Source: Acidovorax sp. T1 (GTDB lineage Bacteria > Pseudomonadota > Gammaproteobacteria > Burkholderiales > Burkholderiaceae_C). From it: a stretch of 64,000 nucleotides of DNA. Made by a program: the position numbers and the translations under genes. The notes beneath the pieces were generated by a model that was not told the origin of the DNA, made no database searches, and saw only the letters and a program-made list of their open reading frames with translations. Location of the stretch: NCBI RefSeq assembly GCF_002176815.1, contig NZ_CP021649.1:1-64000 (forward strand), read 5' to 3'. This document shows positions 52,307 to 61,500 of the stretch, piece by piece (position 1 is the stretch's first letter; each line of letters starts with the position of its first letter).

Positions 52307-53586
52307 TGCGCGAGCACCTCCGGAGATTTGAACAACGACCCCTGCCGATTGCGCTCAATCCAATCGGTGTCACGCATGTACCTCGCGCGCCGCCGAACGG
52401 TACCGTCCTCGGCACGAATGACGATGTCCTTCTCACCGGACAACTTCTCCAGAACGTCTTTGTACATGCCGGAGGTACCCGGCGAGGTGTTGCAAGTCGA
52501 GGCGTACAACTGCCCGATCTGCACAGGCTGGCTTCGCCCGTAAATGTTGTCGGCCAATTGTTGAACGAGAGCCTCAGACGACAACCGATGCGCCACATCG
52601 TCGAAAAGAAATCCGCCGGTGAACTCCTGTCGAAAACCCATCATGTGCGTGGCGAGCATGTCGAGGCCTGGACCGCCGTAGTGGATGGAATGATTCTGGT
52701 GCATCCAGTGCACCTGCTTCATGACGTCCTGCGCACGGGGATGCCGAGAGAGATGCACCAGCCAGTATTCGCCCTGGCCGCTGCCCTCACCTCGAATGAA
52801 GAATGGCGTGAAATACTCAGCCCCACATCCCCGCACCAGAGCCTGATAGAGCGCCGCCTGAATGAAGCGCCGCCAATCCGCTGAATCTTCTTCCTTGATC
52901 TGTTCAACCGTTCTGCCACCCAATGCAGTACGGATATCTATGGCCAACTTGTCAGACACCTGGTCTGTGAACTTGTCGTTGGTATAGGTCGCGAACGCCG
53001 AGACATGGAATGTCAAGACGACCTCGCTTCCTGGCAGCTCAGAAAATATCTTCTGAATCAGCGGCGCCGGGACGTCGCTATAGCCGTACTGGTCCAGAAA
53101 GAAAAGCGCAGTGTTTGCGCGTGGCGTATGGTCTCTGACCAGTTGGAGCGCCGAGGACGACGCCGAAACAAAATCGTTGTGGATGATGTGGATGGAGTGA
53201 CCAATGGCCTCTCCATAACCGCGATCTTGCAGGACTTTCCTCAGATGGGACAGTGCCCGCGCGTCCTTGTCGATGAATACATATCGGACATCCAGATCGA
53301 GCGGCTTCGTTCTTTTGGCGTTGATCAGAACGCGTGCTTCCTCGACGGCTGCCAGCATACGAAGAGGTGAACCCATAACCTCCTTGTTCCGGCCTTTAAG
53401 CGTATACAGCCCACCACCGCAAAAACCATCAACCAGCGTAATCCGAAGCCGCTCCCGGCCGCGGGCATTCAGCGTTCGCTGCTCGAAGTACCGAATCAGG
53501 TAGCCGACAAGCACCTCGTGCTTGGTGACACTATGCGGATCGATCTCTGCCGGACCGTTCCCCCAATCGTAGTGACTCTGTGCCAA
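52303..53586 (-). CDS. tcmP: three-Cys-motif partner protein TcmP (long form)
   Basis: A 427-aa protein. N-terminal VTKHEVLVGYLIRYFEQR, then ITLVDGFCGGGLYTLKG and TALFFLDQYGYSDVPAPLIQKIF, parallel to the DLFCGPG and DPYN motifs of the shorter partner. About 150 extra C-terminal residues include SSEALVQQLADNIYG and a helix-turn-helix-like region. Two TcmP genes of different length back to back is unusual. Confidence 0.85.
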   Translation of the reverse strand: MAQSHYDWGNGPAEIDPHSVTKHEVLVGYLIRYFEQRTLNARGRERLRITLVDGFCGGGLYTLKGRNKEVMGSPLRMLAAVEEARVLINAKRTKPLDLDVRYVFIDKDARALSHLRKVLQDRGYGEAIGHSIHIIHNDFVSASSSALQLVRDHTPRANTALFFLDQYGYSDVPAPLIQKIFSELPGSEVVLTFHVSAFATYTNDKFTDQVSDKLAIDIRTALGGRTVEQIKEEDSADWRRFIQAALYQALVRGCGAEYFTPFFIRGEGSGQGEYWLVHLSRHPRAQDVMKQVHWMHQNHSIHYGGPGLDMLATHMMGFRQEFTGGFLFDDVAHRLSSEALVQQLADNIYGRSQPVQIGQLYASTCNTSPGTSGMYKDVLEKLSGEKDIVIRAEDGTVRRRARYMRDTDWIERNRQGSLFKSPEVLAQ

Positions 53587-53616
53587 GAGCTAGCCTTTCT
53601 CCGGTGTGAATCGACG

Positions 53617-54480
53617 CTAAACCTGATTCTCGACGTTGGGAAACTGATCCCAATGGCGCCCGCCCAAAGTGCGGCCAGCTTTCCCCTTGCCGACGGCGGC
53701 CAATTTAACCTCTGAACCATCGCGTCTGACGATGTGAATCGGAGTCCGCCCGGTCACTACGTCTGACGACTGCTCAAGGGGTGCCCAATGCCCCCATTGC
53801 TTGAAATGAAACGCCACGCCAGCGTCGTTGCATTGCTTGCGAAGGTCGTCTGGCCATTGCGGCTCCATGGGCCGCGAACCCGGCCCTGACTCGCCGCCAG
53901 CGATAACCCAATCCACCCGCGTGCCGGCCTCGCCCACCTGCAGCCACGGGCGTAAGTCCAGCGGCCCGAGCAGAGGCTCGCACGAAAGGAACCGCACAGC
54001 GGGCGTGTCGAATTCCAGAAGGTACTTCAGGCGCTTGCCCGCAGCGTCTTGGTTCTCAACGGTTGCACCGAGCCAGACATTGGAAGGGAACGCATAGCCC
54101 TTCGGCAGTTGCTTGCGCACCAAGTGAATCCGCTTGGTCAACAGTAGCCAGTCAAGATGGGGCGTGGCCGCAATGAGTTCCAACAAACGAAGCCGATGAG
54201 GAACCAGGTCTTTACGGTTCTCAAAAACGTCCGCCATGGAGGCGCAAAACACACGCCGCCTGGTCTTGCTCTCCTTCGCTTCGCGGTCCCACTTCAGGGG
54301 CTCCTTCCAGTGCGCATCGCTAAAAAAGCGGCGCTCCGACTTTGCGCCCCAAACATCTTCCCCGAGCCGTTTAGCCCAGGTTTCAGCATAGCAATGGTCA
54401 CAAGCATCGGACACGCGCACGCAACCCCACCATGGATTGAAGGTGTGGTGCGTCCATTCAATGCGGGTGTCTTTTCCCAT
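53617..54480 (-). CDS. DUF5131 / phage Gp37-Gp68 family three-Cys-motif protein
   Basis: A 287-aa protein. The cysteines Cys20-x6-Cys27-x2-Cys30 (NPWWGCVRVSDACDHCYAET) form a radical-SAM-like or iron-sulphur motif. Conserved family segments follow: RVFCASMADVFE, TPHLDWLLLTKRI, WLGATVENQ, RFLSCEPLLGPLDL and WVIAGGESGPGSRPM. The family is found on phages and islands and pairs with TcmP. It starts the tcm group, just after the GIY-YIG gene. Confidence 0.9.
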   Translation of the reverse strand: MGKDTRIEWTHHTFNPWWGCVRVSDACDHCYAETWAKRLGEDVWGAKSERRFFSDAHWKEPLKWDREAKESKTRRRVFCASMADVFENRKDLVPHRLRLLELIAATPHLDWLLLTKRIHLVRKQLPKGYAFPSNVWLGATVENQDAAGKRLKYLLEFDTPAVRFLSCEPLLGPLDLRPWLQVGEAGTRVDWVIAGGESGPGSRPMEPQWPDDLRKQCNDAGVAFHFKQWGHWAPLEQSSDVVTGRTPIHIVRRDGSEVKLAAVGKGKAGRTLGGRHWDQFPNVENQV

Positions 54481-54491
54481 AAGTCATCTTT

Positions 54492-54543
54492 CAGTGCAGC
54501 ACATCAATGCACTGTTTATTTGCACAGTATAAATCTACTGTGC
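54492..54543. promoter_or_regulatory. two perfect palindromes between GIY-YIG and DUF5131 genes
   Basis: CAGTGCA (54492-54498) pairs with TGCACTG (54508-54514), and GCACAGTA (54522-54529) with TACTGTGC (54536-54543). On the minus strand the second dyad covers a -10-like TATACT. It overlaps the stop region of the GIY-YIG gene and precedes the DUF5131 start (54480). This looks like an operator and promoter for the tcm group. Confidence 0.55.
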
Positions 54544-55725
54544 GCCATGAATCAGCCGAGCGGTGGTGAGGTCGTATGACACGCCGGTGATCGACCCGTC
54601 GCGAATGCACTGCACGGCCTCGTCGATCACATGCAGTGGCACCAGAAACCACTCCCTTGGTTTGACGGGACTCCCAAAGCGATCCTCTATCGTCAGGTCT
54701 AGCTGAGCCGCACCGAACAGGCGATGAAAGATGTTCTCGAGCCTTGTGCGGTTAAGGTTGTGCAACTTGTAGGTCGCGACGATGTCGACATCGGCCAGAA
54801 GGTAGGTGGCATCCTTGTCGGCAGCAGCGATGCGGGTCTCTACCTTGCCGCCGGTCACGCCGATCTTGTGAATCAACTCGCGGTGCTCGGCCACGAACGG
54901 ATGAATGGACTTACTGCGCAGCACGTAGATCGTGCCGGACTCGATGTCGTCGGGCTCGGCTTCGCCACCGAACAAGGGGCCCATGTCTGGGTCGGAGAGG
55001 CGCCGGCCGGTCTCGTCCTTGTAGAGCGCCCGTTGCAACGAGCGGCGCAGCAGGTTGCTTTCGGTGCCGTTGGCGTAGATGACGCGCAAGCGCGCATCGC
55101 TTTCGCCGTTCGGGGCCTTGATCGTGTCGCCGACCTCGGCCACATAGGCAAGCTGGCCGCCCACGATGAAGTAATTGCCATTGAAAACGCTGGCATCGCG
55201 GCCAAAAGGAAGGGCCTTGCGCACGCCGGATTTCAGCTCGCGTTCCACCTGCTCAAACAGGGGTTGGAAACGTTCGAAGTCACCGCACGGCGTGCGGTCT
55301 GCCACCTCTTCAGCCGCGCGTTTCTCGACACTGGATCTGACGTGGCGAAGCACAGTGATGTCGCTGGCGTCCGTAGGCTCTGCGCTAATGCCCAGCTCGG
55401 CCAGCAGCGCATCCTCGTCCAAGGCATCGACATCAGTGTTGCCTACAACGGCGCCGCTCAGCAGCCCCGGGGCATCCAGCCCTGCCAGCAGCACTTGCGC
55501 TTCCGGCAACTTGCGCAACTGGTCCAGCCTCACAGCATACAGCCGCTCGAAGATGTCGCCACCCTCGCTATGCTGAGGTGCTCGCCCGTGGGTCTGGTGG
55601 AAGAGCAGGATGTCTTCAAAGCCCGCGATGATGCGTTCCTCGCGCGGCGTGTGGCTTGAGGCCTTGAGTGGTGTCGCGTCGACGCCCAGAGCGTCCAGCA
55701 GTTCGTCATCGTCCAGGTCAGCCAT
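54535..55725 (-). CDS. GIY-YIG nuclease-domain protein (T5orf172-like)
   Basis: A 396-aa protein. The GIY-YIG core is in the C-terminal half: TIYVLRSKSIHPFVAEHRELIHKIGVTGGKVETRI, then Glu-containing NRTRLENIFHRLFG. The N-terminal half is helical and acidic (DDDELLDALGVD twice in variant form). ATG 55725 lies within the 3' end of the helicase gene (8-nt overlap). Likely the nuclease subunit of the methyltransferase and helicase genes upstream. Confidence 0.9.
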   Translation of the reverse strand: MADLDDDELLDALGVDATPLKASSHTPREERIIAGFEDILLFHQTHGRAPQHSEGGDIFERLYAVRLDQLRKLPEAQVLLAGLDAPGLLSGAVVGNTDVDALDEDALLAELGISAEPTDASDITVLRHVRSSVEKRAAEEVADRTPCGDFERFQPLFEQVERELKSGVRKALPFGRDASVFNGNYFIVGGQLAYVAEVGDTIKAPNGESDARLRVIYANGTESNLLRRSLQRALYKDETGRRLSDPDMGPLFGGEAEPDDIESGTIYVLRSKSIHPFVAEHRELIHKIGVTGGKVETRIAAADKDATYLLADVDIVATYKLHNLNRTRLENIFHRLFGAAQLDLTIEDRFGSPVKPREWFLVPLHVIDEAVQCIRDGSITGVSYDLTTARLIHGAQ

Positions 55726-57838
55726 TGCTGGACTCCCCTTGCGCTTGCGCTGCCTTGGCCTGGGCGCGATATCGCGCGAAGGCTGCCACGCCCTCTGCCA
55801 TGCGCTTCTCCCAGGCATCGGCCGAGTTGATGTCGGGCAGGCGACCACGCTCGTTCTTGAACTGCAAGGCCCGCTTTGACAGGTCGCGCGCTTCTTCCTC
55901 GGGGATGCTCACTTTCTTTGCCGCAATGGCGGCTTGAACCTGGCGCAGCGACTTCTCGTCCATCGCCTTGGCCAGCACGGAATAGGCGGCGTCAAACGGG
56001 TTGATGCTGTCGATCAGGTCGATGTCCAGATCGCGCACGTTGACGAACTTTCGCACGCCGTCCAGCAAGGCCGTGCTGCCCTGCACCGTGCTGCCGCTAG
56101 CGTCGGCCTGGGCCAAGGCCAGCTTCGCCTGCTGGGTGATGTTCATCGCGGCGATGGCGTGTTGCCGAATGGCTTCCTGGTCGGCCTCGCTCAGCTCAGG
56201 ATACCGCTCGCGCACGATCTTGCCCATGCGCAGCTGAGTCAGCTCTTCGGGTACGGTGTTTTCCTTGTCGAACAGGCCGCGCTCCAGCGCAGTCTTGTCC
56301 TGAAGGAAACTGGTCACCACCTCGTTCAAGTCTTCCTTGCAGATGCGGGTGGCCTCGGGCGTTTCGGGCTTGGCCAGGCCATTGATCTCGACGTGGTACT
56401 GGCCTGTGGCCTCGTTCACGCCGACGTTGGTTCGGCCTTCTTGGTAGCCCTCGCCGCCGTTGTAGACGAAGCCATCCTGAGCGCCCGCATTCTTGGGCGT
56501 GAACTCGTAGCGTGGCGCAAGCACCTGCTCCATCAGCAGGCTGGCAGAAATGGCCTTGAGCATGTCGTTCACGGCCTCGGTCACGGCGGATTGCTCGGCC
56601 GTCGGCTCGGCGATCAGGTTGGTGAAACGCGAACGCTCCTTGCCCTTGGCGTCTCGCGTCGCGCGGCCGATGATCTGCACGATCTCGGTCAGGCTGCTGC
56701 GGTAGCCAATGGTCAACGCGTGTTCGCACCAGATCCAGTCGAAGCCTTCCTTGGCCATGCCCAGCGCGATGATCACATCCACATGGTCGCGGTTGTCCTT
56801 TTGCGCCGGGTCTTTCAGCGCGCCCAGCACCCGCGTGCGCTTGGCTGCGTCGCTGTCATCGACCAGGTCTGCCACCTTCAGCACGCGGCCCTCTTTGGTC
56901 TGAACCAAATGAAAACCGGTGACGGGATCAACGCCTGTCCAGGTGCCCAGGCCGTGCATGATCTCGTCGACTTCGCGTTGCTTGTCCTTCAGGCTCTCGC
57001 GCGCATTGACGTTGGGGATGTGGACGATGGTCTTCAGCGCCGGGTCCAACACCTTGGTCACGGCATCCACATACGGCCCGGTATAGAAGAAGTAGCCGAT
57101 GTCCAGCGACTTGAGCCACTGGTAGCCGTTGAGCTGTTCGTAGTAGGTATAGGTGATGGTCTCGAACCGCGACTCATCCGCCGGACCCAGCACCGCTTCG
57201 CTGTCGCCACGGAAGTAGGAGCCAGTCATCGCCACCAGGTGCACTTTGTCGCGGGCGATGAAAGCGCCCAACTGGCTGCCCAGCACGTTGTCCGGGTTGC
57301 TGGAAACGTGGTGAAACTCGTCAATGGCGATCAGCCGGTTGTCAAAAGCCGCAATGCCCATCTCTTCCACCGCAAAGCGGAAGGTTGCATGCGTACAGAC
57401 CAGCACCTTGTCGCTGCTGGCCAAGAACTGGCGCACCGCATCCACCTTGGACTTGGCCGCACGGGGCTCGTCGCCACCAGGCGCGTTGCACAGGTTCCAT
57501 TGCGGGGCCACCTGCCAGTCCCAGTAGAAGCCGAAACGTGTCAGGGCTTCGTCCGCAAAGCTGCCGCCGATGGACCGCTCAGGCACCACCACGATGGCCT
57601 GCTTCAGCCCTTGGTTATGCAACTTGTCCAGCGCAATGAACATCAGCGCGCGGGACTTGCCCGAGGCCGGCGGCGATTTGATCAGCAGGTACTGCTCACC
57701 GCGCTTGGCATATGCGCGCTCTTGCATGGCGCGCATGCCCAGCTCGTTCGCCTTGCTGGATGCGCCTGTCCGCGCAGTGGAGATGGACACCGAGGGCACG
57801 GTGTAGGCGTTGGTCGGGTTATTAGGCTGATCGCTCAT
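55718..57838 (-). CDS. SF2 DEAD/DEAH-type helicase
   Basis: A 706-aa protein. Walker A IKSPPASGKSRA (about 53-64), Walker B/DEAD-like IDEFHH, motif III AMTGSYFRGDS, motif V GMAKEGFDW and motif VI QIIGRATRD. The C-terminal 250 residues are helical with no known domain. It starts inside an ATGA overlap with the methyltransferase gene and overlaps the GIY-YIG start, so the three genes are tightly coupled. Probably an ATP-driven DNA translocase. Confidence 0.93.
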   Translation of the reverse strand: MSDQPNNPTNAYTVPSVSISTARTGASSKANELGMRAMQERAYAKRGEQYLLIKSPPASGKSRALMFIALDKLHNQGLKQAIVVVPERSIGGSFADEALTRFGFYWDWQVAPQWNLCNAPGGDEPRAAKSKVDAVRQFLASSDKVLVCTHATFRFAVEEMGIAAFDNRLIAIDEFHHVSSNPDNVLGSQLGAFIARDKVHLVAMTGSYFRGDSEAVLGPADESRFETITYTYYEQLNGYQWLKSLDIGYFFYTGPYVDAVTKVLDPALKTIVHIPNVNARESLKDKQREVDEIMHGLGTWTGVDPVTGFHLVQTKEGRVLKVADLVDDSDAAKRTRVLGALKDPAQKDNRDHVDVIIALGMAKEGFDWIWCEHALTIGYRSSLTEIVQIIGRATRDAKGKERSRFTNLIAEPTAEQSAVTEAVNDMLKAISASLLMEQVLAPRYEFTPKNAGAQDGFVYNGGEGYQEGRTNVGVNEATGQYHVEINGLAKPETPEATRICKEDLNEVVTSFLQDKTALERGLFDKENTVPEELTQLRMGKIVRERYPELSEADQEAIRQHAIAAMNITQQAKLALAQADASGSTVQGSTALLDGVRKFVNVRDLDIDLIDSINPFDAAYSVLAKAMDEKSLRQVQAAIAAKKVSIPEEEARDLSKRALQFKNERGRLPDINSADAWEKRMAEGVAAFARYRAQAKAAQAQGESSNG

Positions 57839-60633
57839 GATGTTTGCTTTCTTCCCTTGACTGCCTTTGCAGCCGGCGCGGCCCTCTCGGCAGCGGTCAT
57901 CTTGGTGTAAATCTCAAATAGCTTCTCCAGCCGCTCGGTATCGTTCTTGAATCGGCGGCCGATGTAGATGCGCTCGAGTACCTCGTCATTTCGCTCGTGG
58001 GCGTGGCGCAGGTTGTCCGGCATGGTGTCCGGGTCGTACAACTCTGCGATGGTTGCAGGAAAATGAGCCTCACGGGCTAGCAAGATAGCCTCAGCACAAT
58101 CGGTCAACTCTGCCTTGTTTTTCTCAGTAAGCACCGGGACTGGGAAGGTGTTCCAACCCAGGGTATTGGAATATGAGTAGCGCATTTCAAGACGACCACA
58201 GACTGTACCAATCCAGACCAAGTGCAGTTTCGAAACTATAAGGGCGAGCGCCCACAATTCACCGGAGGGCCCGTAAAACGCCTTGTTAGTTGGAATCGTT
58301 CCCTGAGAAGCCAGCCCGGCCGGAAAGTATTCCCTGTTTTCCGAACTAACTATTGGAACGAACAATTTTTTCTTCTCGTCGCCCTTGAATTCCCTGAACT
58401 GATGGGGGCGCGTTGCTAACTTATTGACGGCCTTGTCTGTGGTTTCAAGCCTATCCTTTTTTACAGATTCAATCCGGCTCGCGATGGCAGGAAATGATAG
58501 AGCATCATTTTTCTCCGCATCAGAAATCCATAAACAATATCGATAAGTGCCGTTAATAAATTGATCGGAGCCGATGAACTCGCGTATGTATCTAGAAGGC
58601 ACTCCTGATGCCAGCAAATCGTTCGCCTCGTCGGAATTCAGCATTAGCCCTGCAGATTTTGAATAGTAAACGCCATATTCAAGAGCTACACCCGTGCGCG
58701 ATGGCCTGCGCTGAGCCTCAACGATATCCACTTGATGCGATGTAAGGTAGGGGTTAATGTGATCCACCACAGCCTTTGATTCGCCAGTAAATATGGTGCG
58801 AACCCCGCCTTTTCGGCTATCGAGGCTGACCACAATCACGGTTACACCCGCTTTGCCACTCGCGAGATTGCTCCACTTAAATGGTGTATGAGCAAATCGA
58901 ATGGAGTAGCCCATTGACAAGATAGCTTTCCAAGTGATGGGGACTTGTTGTCCTTGGCATAGGCTATTGGTTGCCACAAATGCAAACGGCGCTTCGCAAT
59001 GCCGGCCATACTGAGCAGCCTTCAGAAACCAGGCGCCGACATAGTCAACATTTTTCCACTGGCTAGTCAAGCCAGAGAATACAAACTCAAGATCGCTTTT
59101 CTGCTCAACCGATTGTTTTCTAGTTCCGGTGAAAGGGGGGTTTCCGCAAATGTAGGTCTCACCACCTTCATTTTCAAAATCGATTTTATTGTCACTCAAT
59201 GGATAATTGATCAGATCATCCGAAACAATCTTGACTTCCACCCCTGATGGCGGACAAACACTTAACCAATCCAGTCGAAGAGAGTTTCCGCAAACAATCC
59301 AGTTCTGCGCATCCAGCGGCAAAAATTCGGCTACAGCGTCCATCTGCCCGCGGTACATCACATCACACTGGAATTCAGCAATAATTAGCGCGAGGCGCGC
59401 TATTTCTGCTGGAAAGTCCCGAAGCTCAATGCCACGGAAGTTGGTCAGTGGAATTTCGCTTCCTAGATGCAGCTCGCCCCTGCGGCGATTAATCTCGGCC
59501 TCTATCTCGCGCATCTGCTTGTAGGCGATGACCAAGAAGTTGCCCGAGCCGCAGGCCGGGTCGAATACGCGAATGCGCGCCATGCGCTTTCGCAGATTCA
59601 GCAGCTTGCGCTCGTTGTCGCCCGCCTCGGCCAAGGCGGTGCGCAGATCGTCCAGAAACAGCGGATTCAACACCTTCAGAATGTTGGGCACGCTGGTGTA
59701 GTGCATGCCCAGCGCGCCGCGCTCTTCGTCGTCGGCCACGGCTTGGATCATGCTGCCGAAGATGTCGGGGTTGATCTCGCGCCAGTTCAAGGCCCCGGCA
59801 TGCAGCAAGTAGGTGCGTGCCATGCGCGTGAAACGCGGCACCTCGGTGCTTCCGGAGAACAGGCCGCCGTTCACGTATGGGAATTGGTCAGCCCATAGTC
59901 GAAGTCCCGCCGCCGCTCGGTGCCGGTTGTCGAGCTTGCCGTTATGCCGGGTCGACACGTTCATTGCGCGGAAGATTTCGGACAGAACCTCGTGGGTATT
60001 ACTGCCATCGCTGGCACTCATCTTGTCCACGGTTCGGGTGAACAGGCCGGTGTCGCTAAAGATGCTGGTGTCTTCCGCAAAAAAGCAGAACACCAAGCGC
60101 GCCATGAAGTGGTTCATGTCGCTGCGGCGCTCATCCGTGGCCCAGGCCGGGTTCTCGCGCAGCAGTTCGACGTAGAGCTTGTTCAGGCGCCCCGTGGCGC
60201 GCACGTCGATGGGGTTGTCCTTGATCTCCTTGATAGTGGAGATGCCGGCCAGCGGCAGCAGGAAACCGAAGTGGTTCGGGAAGTCTGGAAAGGCGCTAGC
60301 AATGGTTTCGCCGCTGGCCAGTTCTTCGGCTTCCAGGGTCTGGCCATCAGTGGCGAGGATGAACTTGGCCTTGGCCTTCGTCGTGGCCGGGCTGGCGCGC
60401 AGCGCCTTGAGCGTGTCGCCCACGGTGCCGGCCGCACACACCGCGAGGTGGATGTTGTTGCGCAGCAGCACGCCGCCAGCCACGTCCGAGGCATTGTTGT
60501 TGCCCGTACGCAGGCGCTTGAGCGTGGTGTCCTTGTTGCCGAAGGCGGCCAGAAACGTGAACGGGAATTCCGCTGCGTCAAAAGGTTGGAGAGCCAGTTC
60601 TGAAATGGCTTGTTCGATTTCTACTGCGTTCAT
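57835..60633 (-). CDS. MmeI-like class I DNA methyltransferase
   Basis: A 932-aa protein. SAM motif I VFDPACGSGNFLVIAY (about 350-365), catalytic motif IV NPPF in YICGNPPFTGTR, and a target-recognition region in the C-terminal third (KKLFVPIVSSENREYFP). The architecture follows MmeI-type proteins, with an N-terminal domain and helical spacer (GALGMHYTSVPNILKVLNPLFLDDL). In MmeI the N-terminus is a PD-(D/E)xK nuclease; here I see no ExK motif, so cleavage is probably supplied by the GIY-YIG protein. Confidence 0.9.
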   Translation of the reverse strand: MNAVEIEQAISELALQPFDAAEFPFTFLAAFGNKDTTLKRLRTGNNNASDVAGGVLLRNNIHLAVCAAGTVGDTLKALRASPATTKAKAKFILATDGQTLEAEELASGETIASAFPDFPNHFGFLLPLAGISTIKEIKDNPIDVRATGRLNKLYVELLRENPAWATDERRSDMNHFMARLVFCFFAEDTSIFSDTGLFTRTVDKMSASDGSNTHEVLSEIFRAMNVSTRHNGKLDNRHRAAAGLRLWADQFPYVNGGLFSGSTEVPRFTRMARTYLLHAGALNWREINPDIFGSMIQAVADDEERGALGMHYTSVPNILKVLNPLFLDDLRTALAEAGDNERKLLNLRKRMARIRVFDPACGSGNFLVIAYKQMREIEAEINRRRGELHLGSEIPLTNFRGIELRDFPAEIARLALIIAEFQCDVMYRGQMDAVAEFLPLDAQNWIVCGNSLRLDWLSVCPPSGVEVKIVSDDLINYPLSDNKIDFENEGGETYICGNPPFTGTRKQSVEQKSDLEFVFSGLTSQWKNVDYVGAWFLKAAQYGRHCEAPFAFVATNSLCQGQQVPITWKAILSMGYSIRFAHTPFKWSNLASGKAGVTVIVVSLDSRKGGVRTIFTGESKAVVDHINPYLTSHQVDIVEAQRRPSRTGVALEYGVYYSKSAGLMLNSDEANDLLASGVPSRYIREFIGSDQFINGTYRYCLWISDAEKNDALSFPAIASRIESVKKDRLETTDKAVNKLATRPHQFREFKGDEKKKLFVPIVSSENREYFPAGLASQGTIPTNKAFYGPSGELWALALIVSKLHLVWIGTVCGRLEMRYSYSNTLGWNTFPVPVLTEKNKAELTDCAEAILLAREAHFPATIAELYDPDTMPDNLRHAHERNDEVLERIYIGRRFKNDTERLEKLFEIYTKMTAAERAAPAAKAVKGRKQTS

Positions 60634-60671
60634 GGGCTGACACGGTCCAGACTCCGCCCTAGCGGAACGGG

Positions 60672-60687
60672 CGCGGCTTCAGCCGCG
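60672..60687. other. short hairpin between vapC and the methyltransferase gene
   Basis: CGCGGCTTCAGCCGCG is a perfect dyad. On the plus strand it is followed by ATAAAAAA. In the minus-strand transcript the U-run would precede, not follow, the stem, so it is not an intrinsic terminator for vapC. No other feature seen in 60634-60730. Confidence 0.5.
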
Positions 60688-60730
60688 ATAAAAAAGTACG
60701 GGAGCGAACTCCGCATGGGCCTGCGCATGG

Positions 60731-61153
60731 TTACACCTGAGCCCATGGGTTGATGACGGTGACGCCCGCCGCCTCGAACGGGCTGGTGTCTCGGGTCGCG
60801 ACAGCGAAACCGTTGGCCGCGGCGATCGCTGCGATGTAGCCATCAGCCGTGGCAACGGCCAAGCCAGCGCTGCGGGCCTTCGCCATCAGCGCCGCATAGG
60901 CCTGGGTGCAGGCCAAGTCAAAGGGCAGCACGCGGCCGGCGAACAATGGCAGCACGCGCTTTTCCAAGTTCTCTTGCAGGCCTGCGCGCCGCTTGCCGGC
61001 CGGCAGCAGGGCGACACCCGCTCGCAGTTCCGCCACCGTGATGGCGGAGAGGAACAAGGTCTCCATGGCTTGGGCGTCGATCCACTCGATCACCCGCGGC
61101 TCGGGAGTGTGCCGGAGCGGCTCCGACATCACATTGGTGTCGAGCAGGATCAT
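60731..61153 (-). CDS. vapC: VapC-type PIN-domain toxin
   Basis: A 140-aa RNase toxin. Acidic PIN residues: MILLDTNVMSE (Asp5), ITVAELRAG (Glu), ATADGYIAAIAA (Asp) and ATRDTSPFEAAG (Asp). Length and motifs are typical of VapC/FitB. Its start overlaps the antitoxin stop by 4 nt. It lies directly upstream of the methyltransferase operon on the same strand. Confidence 0.93.
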   Translation of the reverse strand: MILLDTNVMSEPLRHTPEPRVIEWIDAQAMETLFLSAITVAELRAGVALLPAGKRRAGLQENLEKRVLPLFAGRVLPFDLACTQAYAALMAKARSAGLAVATADGYIAAIAAANGFAVATRDTSPFEAAGVTVINPWAQV

Positions 61154-61404
61154 TCGAAGCTCACCGGGCGTGCAGGCGTCTTGTCGCGCACCTGCTCGAA
61201 CACCGCGAATTCTTCATCGCTCAGCTTGGCTTGACGGCCCATGTCGGCCAGGAGAGAACCCAGCTTCACGCGCCCCTTGGGGCTGATCGCTGACTCCAAA
61301 ATCTCGCGCACCTCGGCCTCCATGCTCTGGCCGTGCTGGGCAGCACGGACGCGCAGAGCACGGTGCACTTCCTCGGAAAGGTTGCGAACTGTCAGCATGG
61401 CCAT
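61150..61404 (-). CDS. vapB: FitA/VapB-type ribbon-helix-helix antitoxin
   Basis: An 84-aa protein. ATG 61404 follows GAGGAGATCGCC; an ATG two codons later is also possible. N-terminal MLTVRNLSEEVHRALRVRAAQHGQSMEAEVREIL is the Arc/FitA ribbon-helix-helix fold; the C-terminus (LSDEEFAVFEQVRDKTPARP) should bind VapC. Confidence 0.92.
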   Translation of the reverse strand: MAMLTVRNLSEEVHRALRVRAAQHGQSMEAEVREILESAISPKGRVKLGSLLADMGRQAKLSDEEFAVFEQVRDKTPARPVSFE

Positions 61405-61500
61405 GGCGATCTCCTCGAATGCATTCGATGCATGCATTCTACAGTCACGCATTCAACCCCGGCATAGGGGGTCGCCCTGAACCTTGGAACGCCCCCGAGT

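Noticed and set aside
55934..57910. 658-codon plus-strand open frame
   Set aside because: It lies wholly antisense to the helicase gene and has no domain or start signal; a GC-rich shadow.
60672..60687. Hairpin with A-run as a terminator of vapBC
   Set aside because: In the vapBC transcript the U-run would come before the stem, not after it.
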